Shown piece after piece: positions 15,300-23,714 of a stretch of DNA of 64,000 bases; the stretch's first letter is position 1; the number at the start of each line of letters is the position of its first letter. Location: contig JAVEDU010000054.1 in the NCBI GenBank assembly GCA_030840805.1, positions 62,001 through 126,000 of the forward strand, given 5' to 3'. The stretch comes from Actinomycetota bacterium. GTDB taxonomy: Bacteria; Actinomycetota; Actinomycetes; Mycobacteriales; HKI-0501. Position numbers and translations under genes: made by a program. A model generated the notes under the pieces. It worked only from the letters and a program-made list of their open reading frames with translations. It ran no database searches and had not been told where the DNA came from.

Positions 15300-16126
15300 C
15301 CTCCGCCGTCACGGTCGTCGTCGCCACCCGCGACCGCCGGACCGAGCTGCTCGGCTCGCTGGCCCACCATCCGCCACCCGTGATCGTGGTGGACAACGGG
15401 TCGCGGGACGGCACGCCCGAGGCGGTGGCGGCGGCGTTCCCGGACGTCGAGGTGCTGCGGCTGCCCGGCAACCGGGGCGCCGCGGCGCGGAATGCGGGCG
15501 CGGACCGGGCCCGGACGCGCTATCTGGCCTTCGCGGACGACGACTCGTACTGGGAGGGCTCCTCGCTGGCGCGCGCGGCGGCCGTCCTGGATGCGGCGCC
15601 CGGCACGGCGCTGCTGTCCGCCCGGGTGCTGGTGGGGCGGGAAGGCCGGTTGGACCCCATCTCGGTCGAGATGGCCCGCGCTCCGCTCGGCACCCCGGCC
15701 GGGGCGCCCGGCCCGGCGATCCTCGGCTTCCTCGCCTGCGCGGTGGTCGTGCGGCGGGACGCGTTCCTGGCCGCCGGGGGGTTCTCGCCGCTGCTGCACG
15801 TGTACGGCGAGGAGGCGCTGCTGGCGATGGACCTCGCCGCCGCCGGCTGGTCGCTGTCCTATGTGGAGGAGCTGGCCGTGCGCCATCTGCCGTCCACCAC
15901 GGCCCGGAACCCGGCCGCCCGCCGCCGCCGGGAGGCCCGCAACCGGGTGCTGACCGCGCTGCTCCGGCGGCCGATGGCGCACGCGGGGCGGACCGTGTGG
16001 GCGGAGCTCGGCGACCGGGACCGGCGGCGCGGCGCGCTCGGCGCGCTGGCGTCGCTGCCGGCGGTGCTGCGCGACCGGACCCTCCTGCCGCCCGCCGTCG
16101 AGGCCGACCTCCGCGCGCTGGAGTAG
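15296..16126 (+). CDS. glycosyltransferase family 2
   Basis: A second GT2 enzyme, 276 aa and soluble. Visible motifs are VTVVVATRDRRTELL, VVDNGSRDGT, RGAAARNAGADRARTRYLAF and the metal-binding DDDS near residue 81. A downstream EEALLAMDLAAAGW corresponds to the catalytic ED region. The GTG start overlaps the previous stop, so the carbamoyltransferase and both GT2 genes form one transcript. The operon ends just before a 61-bp palindrome. Confidence 0.83.
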   Translation: MTSAVTVVVATRDRRTELLGSLAHHPPPVIVVDNGSRDGTPEAVAAAFPDVEVLRLPGNRGAAARNAGADRARTRYLAFADDDSYWEGSSLARAAAVLDAAPGTALLSARVLVGREGRLDPISVEMARAPLGTPAGAPGPAILGFLACAVVVRRDAFLAAGGFSPLLHVYGEEALLAMDLAAAGWSLSYVEELAVRHLPSTTARNPAARRRREARNRVLTALLRRPMAHAGRTVWAELGDRDRRRGALGALASLPAVLRDRTLLPPAVEADLRALE

Positions 16127-16141
16127 ACGTCCGCCCCTCCC

Positions 16142-16202
16142 GTTGATCATGGGCTTTGCAACAGACACGCCGGCGCGTCGTGTTGCAAGGCCCATGATCA
16201 AC
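16142..16202. repeat. 61-bp palindromic repeat, family A copy 1
   Basis: A long inverted repeat that begins with GTTGATCATGGGCTTTGCAA and ends with its near-complement. The outer 22 bases of each arm pair with a single T/C difference; the centre is CACGCCGGCGCG. A copy of identical length, in inverse orientation, lies at 49025-49085 with about five or six differences. As RNA it would fold into a strong stem and could end transcription, but it has no U tract. It sits between the GT2 operon and the aldo/keto reductase gene. Confidence 0.85.
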
Positions 16203-16276
16203 GCGGGGGATGGGCCGGTACCCCGGTTCTCGCCCGCGGCTGCGAGGATCTCCACGGGGCACGGGAGGAGGCCACC

Positions 16277-17308
16277 GTGGAGTACCGCACCCTCGGCCGC
16301 AGCGGCTGTGCCGTCTCGGCGTTGGCGCTCGGCACGATGACGTTCGGCACCGAGACCGCCGAGGCCGGGTCGCATGCTCAGCTGGACCGGTTCGTCGAGG
16401 CGGGCGGCACGTTCGTCGACACGGCCGACGTGTACACCCGCGGCGCCGCCGAGGAGATCGTCGGCCGCTGGCTGGCGAAGCGCCCGGAGCGACGTGACTC
16501 GATCGTGCTCGCCACCAAGGGCCGGTTTCCGACGGGGGCGGGGCCCAACGACCTCGGGCTGTCGCGGCGCCACCTGTCCGCGGCGCTGGACGACTCGCTC
16601 CGCCGGCTCGGCGTCGAGGCGGTCGACCTGTACCAGGTGCACGCCTGGGACCCGCTGACCCCGCTGGAGGAGACGCTGCGCTTCCTCGACGACGCGGTGC
16701 GGTGGGGGAAGATCCGGTACGCCGGGCTGTCCAACTACACCGGCTGGCAGGTGCAGAAGGCGGTGGACCTCGCCCACCACCGGGGCTGGGCCCCACCGGT
16801 GACCCTGCAGCCGCAGTACAACCTGCTGGCCCGCGAGATCGAGTGGGAGATCGTGCCCGCCTGCCTGTCCGCGGGCCTGGGGGTGCTGCCGTGGTCCCCG
16901 CTCGGCGGTGGCTGGCTCACCGGCAAGTACCGGCGGGACGAGCGACCCACCGGCGCCACCCGGCTCGGCGAGGACCCGAACCGCGGCGTGGAGGCGTACA
17001 ACCGGCGCGGCCGCACCGAGCGCACCTGGGACGTGCTGGACGCGGTCCGGGCCGTAGCGGAGCGGCGCGGGGTCTCGATGGCCCAGGTCGCCCTCGCCTG
17101 GCTGGCCGACCGGCCGGGCGTCTCGTCGGTCATCCTCGGCGCCCGCACGCTCGAGCAGCTGGACGACAACCTCGCCGCGGCCGGGCTGCACCTCACGGCG
17201 GAGGAGACCGCGATGCTCGACACGGTGAGCGACCCCGGTGTGGCCGACTACCCGTACGGCGGGCCGGGGGCCGAGCAGCGGAGCCGGAACATCCAGGGCG
17301 GCCGGTGA
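16277..17308 (+). CDS. aldo/keto reductase
   Basis: NADPH-dependent carbonyl reductase of 343 aa, TIM barrel. The catalytic tetrad is visible: Asp and Tyr in VDTADVYTRG, Lys in LATKGRF and His in YQVHAWD. The NADP site is represented by PWSPLGGGWLTGKY and VSSVILGARTLEQL near the C terminus. Length and order fit the YajO/Tas-like branch. The GTG at 16277 follows GGGAGGAGG with good spacing. Its stop overlaps the hexosaminidase gene (GTGA), an unusual pairing with no obvious functional link. Substrate unknown. Confidence 0.87.
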   Translation: MEYRTLGRSGCAVSALALGTMTFGTETAEAGSHAQLDRFVEAGGTFVDTADVYTRGAAEEIVGRWLAKRPERRDSIVLATKGRFPTGAGPNDLGLSRRHLSAALDDSLRRLGVEAVDLYQVHAWDPLTPLEETLRFLDDAVRWGKIRYAGLSNYTGWQVQKAVDLAHHRGWAPPVTLQPQYNLLAREIEWEIVPACLSAGLGVLPWSPLGGGWLTGKYRRDERPTGATRLGEDPNRGVEAYNRRGRTERTWDVLDAVRAVAERRGVSMAQVALAWLADRPGVSSVILGARTLEQLDDNLAAAGLHLTAEETAMLDTVSDPGVADYPYGGPGAEQRSRNIQGGR

Positions 17309-18960
17309 GCGGGCTCTCGTGGCGTGCGGGTGCCGCAGCGATCACCGGGCTGGTCCTCGCCGTCACCGTGGCCGTCGAGCGGGCCGGTGACGCGGAGGGC
17401 CGGGCGCCCCGGACCGAGGCGCCGGCCGTGGCCGCCGCCGCGCCCCGGATCGTGCCCGCCCCCGTATCGCTGCAACGGCGGCCGGGCCCCGCGTTCACCC
17501 TCACGCCGCAGACCCGGCTCGTGGTCCGCGACCGGCGCGCGACCGGGGTCGCCGAGCTGACGGCGGTGCTCCTCCGCCGCTCGACCGGCTACCCCGTCCC
17601 GGTGACGGACGGCGCCTCGTACGGCGGCCACGACGTGCTGTTCGCGCTGGACGGCCCGGCGTCCCTCGGCGACGAGGGGTACACCCTCGCCGTGCACGGC
17701 CGGGGCGTGCGGTTGACCGCGCACGCCGCCGAGGGGCTGTTCCGCGGCGTGCAGACCCTGCGTCAGCTCCTGCCCGGCCGGATCGAGAGCGCCACCGTGC
17801 GGCCCGGCCCGTGGGCGGCGCCGGCCGTGGCGATCACCGACCGGCCGCGCTTCGCCTGGCGCGGCGCGATGCTCGACGTGGCCCGGCACTTCTACGGCGT
17901 GGACGACGTCAAGCGGTACCTCGACCTGGCGGCGCTGTACAAGGTGAACGTCCTGCACCTGCACCTGACCGACGACCAGGGCTGGCGGCTGGAGATCGAG
18001 AAGTGGCCGCGGCTGACCACCGTGGGCGGGCGCACCGAGGTGGGCGGCGGCAGGGGCGGGTACTACACCCAGGAGCAGTACACCGAGATCGTCCGGTACG
18101 CCGCGGCGCGGTACGTGACCGTCGTCCCGGAGATCGACATCCCGGGCCACACGAACGCGGCCCTCACCGCGTATCCCGAACTGACCTGTGACGGCACCGC
18201 GCCGCCGGTCCACACCGGCATCGACGTGGGCTTCAGCTCGCTCTGCGTCCGGGCGGGCGTCACGTACCGCTTCCTCGACGACGTGATCCGCGAGGTCGCC
18301 GCGCTGACCCCGGGCAGGTACCTCCACGTCGGCGGCGACGAGGCGTACGACACGAGCCGCGCGGACTACAAGGCGTTCATGGCGCACGCCCGCCAGGTGG
18401 TGCGCGGGCACGGCAAGCGGCTCGTCGGCTGGACCCAGGTGGCGACCACGCCACAGGATCCGGACTCGCTGGCGCAGTACTACCACGCGGCCCACGGGGA
18501 CGACCCGCGGACGAAATGGGCCCACGCGGCGGCCGACCAGCACATGAAGCTGATCATGTCGCCGGCCGCTCGGGCGTACCTGGACATGAAGTACACGGCG
18601 GCGGACCGGCTGGGCACGGACTGGGCGGGGCTGGTCGACACCCGGACGTCCTACGACTGGGACCCGGTCACCTTCATCGCCGGACTCTCCCCGGGAGATG
18701 TCCACGGCGTCGAGGCGGCGCTGTGGACCGAGACCGCCGCCTCGATGGCGGAGGTCGAGTACCTGGCCTACCCGCGGCTCGCCGGGGTCGCCGAGCGGGG
18801 CTGGTCGCCGGCCACGGGGCGCTCCTGGGCGGACTACGCGCCGCGGCTGGCCGCGCAGGGTCCACGGTGGACGGTGCTGGGGGTGCGGTTCCACCGGGAC
18901 CCGGCGGTGCCGTGGCCGGCCGGGACCGGCGGGGAGACGACGGCGCCGAGCGGAGGGTGA
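17305..18960 (+). CDS. secreted beta-N-acetylhexosaminidase, glycoside hydrolase family 20
   Basis: Cleaves terminal beta-N-acetylglucosamine or galactosamine, e.g. from chitin oligomers or glycans. The 551-aa protein starts with a hydrophobic segment at residues 8-22 that could be a signal peptide or anchor. A GH20b beta domain follows (about 48-180), then the catalytic barrel with HLHLTDDQGWRLEIEKWPRL and the catalytic Asp-Glu pair at 345-346 in HVGGDEAY. WTQV and a C-terminal Trp-rich part complete the site. Translationally coupled to the aldo/keto reductase. The activity call is firm; export is likely. Confidence 0.9.
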   Translation: MSGLSWRAGAAAITGLVLAVTVAVERAGDAEGRAPRTEAPAVAAAAPRIVPAPVSLQRRPGPAFTLTPQTRLVVRDRRATGVAELTAVLLRRSTGYPVPVTDGASYGGHDVLFALDGPASLGDEGYTLAVHGRGVRLTAHAAEGLFRGVQTLRQLLPGRIESATVRPGPWAAPAVAITDRPRFAWRGAMLDVARHFYGVDDVKRYLDLAALYKVNVLHLHLTDDQGWRLEIEKWPRLTTVGGRTEVGGGRGGYYTQEQYTEIVRYAAARYVTVVPEIDIPGHTNAALTAYPELTCDGTAPPVHTGIDVGFSSLCVRAGVTYRFLDDVIREVAALTPGRYLHVGGDEAYDTSRADYKAFMAHARQVVRGHGKRLVGWTQVATTPQDPDSLAQYYHAAHGDDPRTKWAHAAADQHMKLIMSPAARAYLDMKYTAADRLGTDWAGLVDTRTSYDWDPVTFIAGLSPGDVHGVEAALWTETAASMAEVEYLAYPRLAGVAERGWSPATGRSWADYAPRLAAQGPRWTVLGVRFHRDPAVPWPAGTGGETTAPSGG

Positions 18961-19012
18961 CCGCCGGTCGCGGTCCGGTGTGGAGGGTCGAGTTCGTTGC
19001 GCCGGCAAGGTC

Positions 19013-19042
19013 TTGTGATGCTGGACTCCGCGCGTCTACTGT
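19013..19042 (+). promoter_or_regulatory. candidate promoter for the CocE-like hydrolase
   Basis: TTGTGA at 19013-19018 and TACTGT at 19037-19042 are 18 bases apart, ahead of the ATG at 19076. Both boxes are partial matches to the housekeeping consensus. The stretch is AT-richer than its surroundings. Sequence-based guess only. Confidence 0.35.
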
Positions 19043-19075
19043 GCGGTAACTTCCGGCGGAACGAGGTCCCTGCCC

Positions 19076-20650
19076 ATGCGTCGTCTCGGTGTCATCGTCT
19101 CGTCACTGCTCGCGCTGGTGATCGGTGCCGCGCTCGTCGCCCCGCTCGACCCCGCCGGCGCCGGGACCCTGCCGACGGCGCCGCGGTTCACCCAGATCAC
19201 CGCCCGGGACGGCGTCGTGCTGCGCGCGAATGTGGTCGAGCCCGCGACCGCGGGGCCGAAGCCGGGCGTCGTGTTCGTCAACAGCTGGGGGTTCAACGAC
19301 GCCGAGTATCTCGCCCAGGCCAACGCGCTGGCCGCGCGCGGCTACGTCGTGCTGTCGTACACGACCCGGGGCTTCGGGCTGTCCGGCGGCACCGTGCAGG
19401 TGGCCGGCCCGCAGGACATCGCCGACGTGTCCGACGCGATGGACTGGATGATCGCGAACACGTCCGTCGACCCGGCCCGGATCGGGGTCGCCGGCGTCAG
19501 CTACGGCGCCGGGATCGGCCTGATCGCTGCCGGGCACGACCCGCGCATTCGTGCCGTGCTGGCGCTGAGCGGGTGGACCGACCTGGTGGAGTCGCTGTAC
19601 GGCGGGCAGACCCGCCGGCTGCAGGCCGTCGGGTTCCTCGGTGGCATCGCCGAGCTCGGCGGCCGTCCCTCGCCGGAGCTCCGGCAGATGCTCGCCGACT
19701 ACTTCGCGAACCGGAACATTGCCGGGGTGAAGGCGTGGGGGCGCGTCCGCGGCGCCTCCACCTACCTCGGCGCCATCAACCGGAACCGGCCGGCGATCTT
19801 CCTGGCGAACGCGTACGGCGACAGCATCTTCGGGCCGAACCAGCTGGTGGACTTCTACGGGCGGCTCACCGGCCCGAAGCGGCTGGAGCTCGCGCCCGGC
19901 GATCACGCGGTGGCGGAGCTGACCGGGCTCGCCGGGCTGCCGAACCACGTGTGGACCGACGCCGGGCGATGGCTCGACCGGTACGTCGCCGGTACCGCGA
20001 ACGGCATCGACCGCGAGAACCCGGTGGTGCTGCGGTCGAGGACGTCCGCCGCCGTCGAGGGCTACCGCGACTGGGCCGCCGTCGGCCGTCGGTCCACGCG
20101 GTACGCACTCGCACCGGCGGCCCTCCCGCTCGGCACCGGCACCCTCGGCACCGGGCGGCCGCGCAACGCCGCGGGCCCGGCGATCACGACCGGGGTCGAC
20201 ACCACCGCGGACGCCGGCGTGCTGATGCTGTCGAACGGCCTGGAGGCCCTCGACGGTGTCCCGCCGCTGGTGTCGCTGCGCACCGTCAGCCGGCTGCACG
20301 CGGGCGTCTGGACCTCGGCGCGGTTCCCGGCGGGAGCGGCGGTGCGTGGCATCGCCCATCTCCGGCTCCGGGCGCGTCAGCAGCCCGCGGGCACCGTCGT
20401 CGCCTACCTTTACGACGTGGACGCGCTCGGCACCGGACGGCTCGTCACACACGCCCCGATGACCTGGACGGGCGCCGGCCGCGAGGTCTCTCTCGACGTC
20501 GCGCTGCCGGCCACCTCCTACGATGTCCCGGCCGGGCACCGCCTGGCGCTCGTGGTCGACACCGTCGATCCGCTGTACGCCGACGCGGGCCGGCTCGGTG
20601 CCCCGCTGACCTTCGCCGGGCCGTCCTGGCTCGACCTCCCGGTGCGGTGA
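19076..20650 (+). CDS. secreted CocE/NonD-type (X-Pro dipeptidyl-peptidase-like) hydrolase
   Basis: Serine hydrolase of 524 aa with an N-terminal signal peptide (RRLGVIVSSLLALVIGAALV, likely cut after an Ala-Gly-Ala stretch near residue 29). The alpha/beta hydrolase domain holds the nucleophile in GVSYGAG, the acid in NAYGDSIFGP and the His in PGDHAVAE. The C-terminal 170 residues form the beta-sandwich (LRLRARQQPAGTVVAYLYDV, TSYDVPAGHRLALVV) typical of the X-Pro/CocE family. Length is close to the family norm. The true substrate (ester, peptide or other acyl compound) cannot be told. Confidence 0.83.
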   Translation: MRRLGVIVSSLLALVIGAALVAPLDPAGAGTLPTAPRFTQITARDGVVLRANVVEPATAGPKPGVVFVNSWGFNDAEYLAQANALAARGYVVLSYTTRGFGLSGGTVQVAGPQDIADVSDAMDWMIANTSVDPARIGVAGVSYGAGIGLIAAGHDPRIRAVLALSGWTDLVESLYGGQTRRLQAVGFLGGIAELGGRPSPELRQMLADYFANRNIAGVKAWGRVRGASTYLGAINRNRPAIFLANAYGDSIFGPNQLVDFYGRLTGPKRLELAPGDHAVAELTGLAGLPNHVWTDAGRWLDRYVAGTANGIDRENPVVLRSRTSAAVEGYRDWAAVGRRSTRYALAPAALPLGTGTLGTGRPRNAAGPAITTGVDTTADAGVLMLSNGLEALDGVPPLVSLRTVSRLHAGVWTSARFPAGAAVRGIAHLRLRARQQPAGTVVAYLYDVDALGTGRLVTHAPMTWTGAGREVSLDVALPATSYDVPAGHRLALVVDTVDPLYADAGRLGAPLTFAGPSWLDLPVR

Positions 20651-20654
20651 CGCG

Positions 20655-21701
20655 GTGAGCGCCGTGCTGGCCGCGCTGCGCCGCCCGGTGGTGGCCGCGC
20701 CGATGGGCGGCGGGCCCTCGACCCCGCGTCTCGTGCACGCGGTCGGCCGCGCGGGCGGGCTCGGTTTCCTCGCCGGTGGGTACCTCACCCCGGCCCGGCT
20801 GACCGAGGACGTCGAGCGGGTACGGTCCCTCGGCGCGCAGCCGTTCGGCGTGAACCTGTTCGTCCCCACCATCCCGCCCGCCGACGACACCGCCGTCCGC
20901 GCCTATGCCGCCCGGCTGGAACCGGAGGCCCGGCGCCTCGGCGTGCAGGTCGGGCAGCCGGTGTTCGACGACGACGCGTACACCGAGAAGCTCGCCGTCC
21001 TCCTGGACCGGCCGCCCGCGGTGGTGTCGTTCGCGTTCGGGCTGCCGAGCCGGGACGTGGTCGAGGCGCTGCGGGCCCGGGGCAGCGAGGTGTGGGTGAC
21101 CGTCACCGCCCCCGGCACGGCGCCGGACGCGGAGGTGCTGGGTGTCGACGCGCTGGTCGTGCAGGGCGTCGAGGCCGGTGCGCACCGTGGCGGCGTGGAC
21201 GACACCGACGACGTCGCGCTGCTGCCGCTGCTCCGGCTGGTGGCGTCGCGCACCCCGCTGCCGCTCGTCGCCTCGGGCGGTGTCGTGGACGGGGCAGGGC
21301 TCGCGGCGGTGCTGGCCGCCGGTGCCGGTGCGGCGCAGCTCGGCACCGCCTTCCTGCGCTGCCCGGAGGCCGGAACCGCGGCGGTACACCGGGAAGCCGT
21401 CGTCACGCGGACCCCGACCGAGCTGACCCGGGCGTTCACCGGCCGCCGGGCGCGCGGCATCGTGAACCGGTTCCTGCGGGAGCACGCCGACGCACCGGCC
21501 GGCTACCCGGCGGTGCACCACCTGACCAGTCCGCTCCGCGCCGCCGCCCGGGCCGCGCACGACCCGGACGCGATGAACCTCTGGGCGGGGCAGACCCATG
21601 AGCTCGCCCGCGAGCTGCCGGCCGGTGAGGTCGTGGCCCGTCTGGTCGACGAGGCGCGGGTGGCGGTCCGCGACCTGACCGCCCGCGCCGACGGGTGGTG
21701 A
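20655..21701 (+). CDS. nitronate monooxygenase family protein
   Basis: FMN-dependent TIM-barrel enzyme of 348 aa that, in its family, oxidises nitronates such as propionate 3-nitronate. The N-terminal PVVAAPMGGGPSTPRLVHAV, AGGLGFLAGGYL and GVNLFVPT, the catalytic-His segment QGVEAGAHRGGVDD, and the FMN phosphate site (LVASGGVVDGAGLAAVLAAG, then GAAQLGTAFL) are all present. The GTG start is four bases after the upstream stop, so it is probably co-transcribed with the secreted hydrolase. Some relatives are enoyl reductases of fatty acid synthesis; the AGAHRG motif favours the monooxygenase. Confidence 0.82.
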   Translation: MSAVLAALRRPVVAAPMGGGPSTPRLVHAVGRAGGLGFLAGGYLTPARLTEDVERVRSLGAQPFGVNLFVPTIPPADDTAVRAYAARLEPEARRLGVQVGQPVFDDDAYTEKLAVLLDRPPAVVSFAFGLPSRDVVEALRARGSEVWVTVTAPGTAPDAEVLGVDALVVQGVEAGAHRGGVDDTDDVALLPLLRLVASRTPLPLVASGGVVDGAGLAAVLAAGAGAAQLGTAFLRCPEAGTAAVHREAVVTRTPTELTRAFTGRRARGIVNRFLREHADAPAGYPAVHHLTSPLRAAARAAHDPDAMNLWAGQTHELARELPAGEVVARLVDEARVAVRDLTARADGW

Positions 21702-21702
21702 G

Positions 21703-23076
21703 TCAGGCGACCCAGACCGTCTTGGCGTTGCAGAACTCCTGGATGCCGAGCTCGGCCAGCTCGCGCCCGTAGCCCGACCGCTTGATGCCGCCGAACGGCA
21801 GCTCGGGGTAGGACGTCGTCATCCCGTTGACGAACGTCTGGCCGGCCGCCAGCTCGTCGACGAACCGTTCCTGCTCGGCGGCGTCGTTCGTCCAGGCGTT
21901 GGAGCCGAGGCCGAACGTCGTGGCGTTGGCGATCTCGATCGACTCCTCGATCGAGCCCACCCGGAACAGCGTCGCCACCGGGCCGAACGCCTCCTCGGTG
22001 TAGATCCGCATCTCCGGCGTCACCTCGGCGATCACCGTCGGCGGGTACCACCAGCCGGGGCGGTCCGGCGCCTCGCCGCCGCAGAGCACCTTGGCGCCCT
22101 TGGCCACCGCGTCGGCGACCAGCTCCGTCAGGTCCCGGCGGCCCTGCTCGGTCGCCACCGGGCCCACCTGCGTCGTGTCGTCCATCGGGTCGCCGACGAC
22201 GAGGTCACGCATGTTCTGCACGAACCGGTCGGTGAACGCGTCGTACACGTCCGTGTGCACGATGAAGCGCTTCGCCGCGATGCACGACTGGCCGTTGTTC
22301 TGGACCCGGGCGGTGGTGCCCACGTCGGCGGCCTCGGTCACGTCCGCCGACGGCATGACCACGAACGGGTCGGAGCCGCCGAGCTCCAGCACGGTCTTCT
22401 TGATCAGTCGTCCGGAGGTCTCCGCGACCTTGGAGCCGGCCGCCTCCGACCCGGTGAGGGTGACCGCCTCGATCCGGTCGTCGGTCAGTACCCGTTCCAC
22501 GGCCGAGGACGAGATCAGCACGGTCTGGAAGGCGCCGGCCGGGAAGCCGCCCCGCTCGAACAGCGCCCCGAGGTACAGCGCGGTCTGCGGCACGTTGGAC
22601 GCGTGCTTGAGGATGCCCGAGTTGCCGGCCATGAGCGCGGGGGCGGCGAAGCGCACGGCCTGCCAGAGCGGGAAGTTCCAGGGCATCACGGCCAGCACCG
22701 CGCCGATCGGCAGCCACCGGGTGTACGCGCGGGAGGCCTTCACCGCGGCGGCGTCCCGCGCGATGTCGGCCAGGAAGCGCTCGGCGTGCTCCGCGTAGTA
22801 CCGCATGCCCGCGACGCACTTGGTCGCCTCCGCCTTCGCGGCGGCGAGGGTCTTGCCCATCTCGGTCGTCATCGTGCGGGCGATGTCGTCGATCTCGGAC
22901 TCCAGCAGGTCGGCCGACGCACGCATCCACTCGGCCCGCCGGGCGAAGGGCGCGGCGCGCAGCGCGTGATACCCCTCCACCGCCCGGCCGAGGCGCTCGT
23001 CGACCTCGGCGTCCGTCATCGGGTCGAACGTCCGGATCGTCTCACCGGTCGCCGGATTGATCGTCGCGATGGCCAC
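21703..23076 (-). CDS. NAD(P)-dependent succinate-semialdehyde dehydrogenase-type aldehyde dehydrogenase
   Basis: Aldehyde dehydrogenase of 457 aa; the best family fit is GabD-like succinate-semialdehyde dehydrogenase. It begins ATINPATGETI, has the Rossmann segment VMPWNFPLWQAVRFAAPAL, the general base in LELGGSDPF, the catalytic Cys in NNGQSCIAAKRF and the C-terminal PFGGIKRSGYGREL. The GTG at 23076 is preferred because GAGGAG stands just upstream and the family N terminus follows immediately. It is convergent with the nitronate monooxygenase gene (stops one base apart) and divergent from the NUDIX gene. The exact aldehyde is inferred only. Confidence 0.85.
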   Translation of the reverse strand: MAIATINPATGETIRTFDPMTDAEVDERLGRAVEGYHALRAAPFARRAEWMRASADLLESEIDDIARTMTTEMGKTLAAAKAEATKCVAGMRYYAEHAERFLADIARDAAAVKASRAYTRWLPIGAVLAVMPWNFPLWQAVRFAAPALMAGNSGILKHASNVPQTALYLGALFERGGFPAGAFQTVLISSSAVERVLTDDRIEAVTLTGSEAAGSKVAETSGRLIKKTVLELGGSDPFVVMPSADVTEAADVGTTARVQNNGQSCIAAKRFIVHTDVYDAFTDRFVQNMRDLVVGDPMDDTTQVGPVATEQGRRDLTELVADAVAKGAKVLCGGEAPDRPGWWYPPTVIAEVTPEMRIYTEEAFGPVATLFRVGSIEESIEIANATTFGLGSNAWTNDAAEQERFVDELAAGQTFVNGMTTSYPELPFGGIKRSGYGRELAELGIQEFCNAKTVWVA

Positions 23077-23172
23077 GGCAGCTCTCCTCGCTCCTCGGTG
23101 GGGCATCTCCACCCAACACCCATCCCGGCCCGCCCGCAGCCCGGCGGCCGCGGGTTCCCTTACGGTGTGCGC

Positions 23173-23637
23173 GTGAGACCGAGCGCGGGGCTGCTGCTGT
23201 ACCGGTACGGCGTCGACGGCGCGGTCGAGGTACTCCTCGGCCACCTGGGCGGGCCGTTCTGGGCCCGCAAGGATGCCGGCGCGTGGTCGATCCCGAAGGG
23301 GGAGTACGGAGCCGGCGAGGACCCGGTGGCGGCCGCCCGGCGCGAGTTCCGGGAGGAGCTCGGCCACCCCGCGCCGGACGCGGAGCTGACGGCTCTCGGC
23401 ACGGTCCGGCAGGCCGGCGGCAAGCAGGTCACCGTGTGGGCGGCCGAGGGTGACCTCGACCCGGCGACCGCCGTGAGCAACACCTTCGAGCTGGAATGGC
23501 CGCGCGGGTCGGGTGTGCTGCGGAGCTACCCGGAGCTCGACCGGGTGGCGTGGTACCGCGTCGATGCCGCGCGCGAGAAGCTCGTCCGCGCCCAGACCGC
23601 GTTCCTCGACCGGCTCGTCGACACGATCGGCGGGTGA
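23173..23637 (+). CDS. NUDIX hydrolase
   Basis: Hydrolyses a nucleoside diphosphate linked to another moiety. The 154-aa protein has a complete NUDIX box, GEYGAGEDPVAAARREFREE followed by LG, matching Gx5Ex7REUxEExGU. The N-terminal SAGLLLYRY and GHLGGPFWARKDAGAWSIPK resemble the diadenosine-polyphosphate or RppH-like actinobacterial subgroup. Of two possible GTG starts (23167, 23173) the second is six bases after TACGGT, a good -10 box, which suggests a leaderless mRNA. Substrate unknown. Confidence 0.85.
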   Translation: MRPSAGLLLYRYGVDGAVEVLLGHLGGPFWARKDAGAWSIPKGEYGAGEDPVAAARREFREELGHPAPDAELTALGTVRQAGGKQVTVWAAEGDLDPATAVSNTFELEWPRGSGVLRSYPELDRVAWYRVDAAREKLVRAQTAFLDRLVDTIGG

Positions 23638-23714
23638 GCCGGACATTCACCCGAAACGGCCACGGGTCTCCGCGGATCGGTCCATCATCGACGCAGAACG
23701 AGGGGGTGGGTTCG

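Noticed and set aside
16141-16203. Family A palindrome as an ordinary terminator of the GT2 operon
   Set aside because: The same 61-bp unit occurs inverted at an unrelated place with conserved length and centre, which a gene-specific terminator would not show; it may still end transcription.
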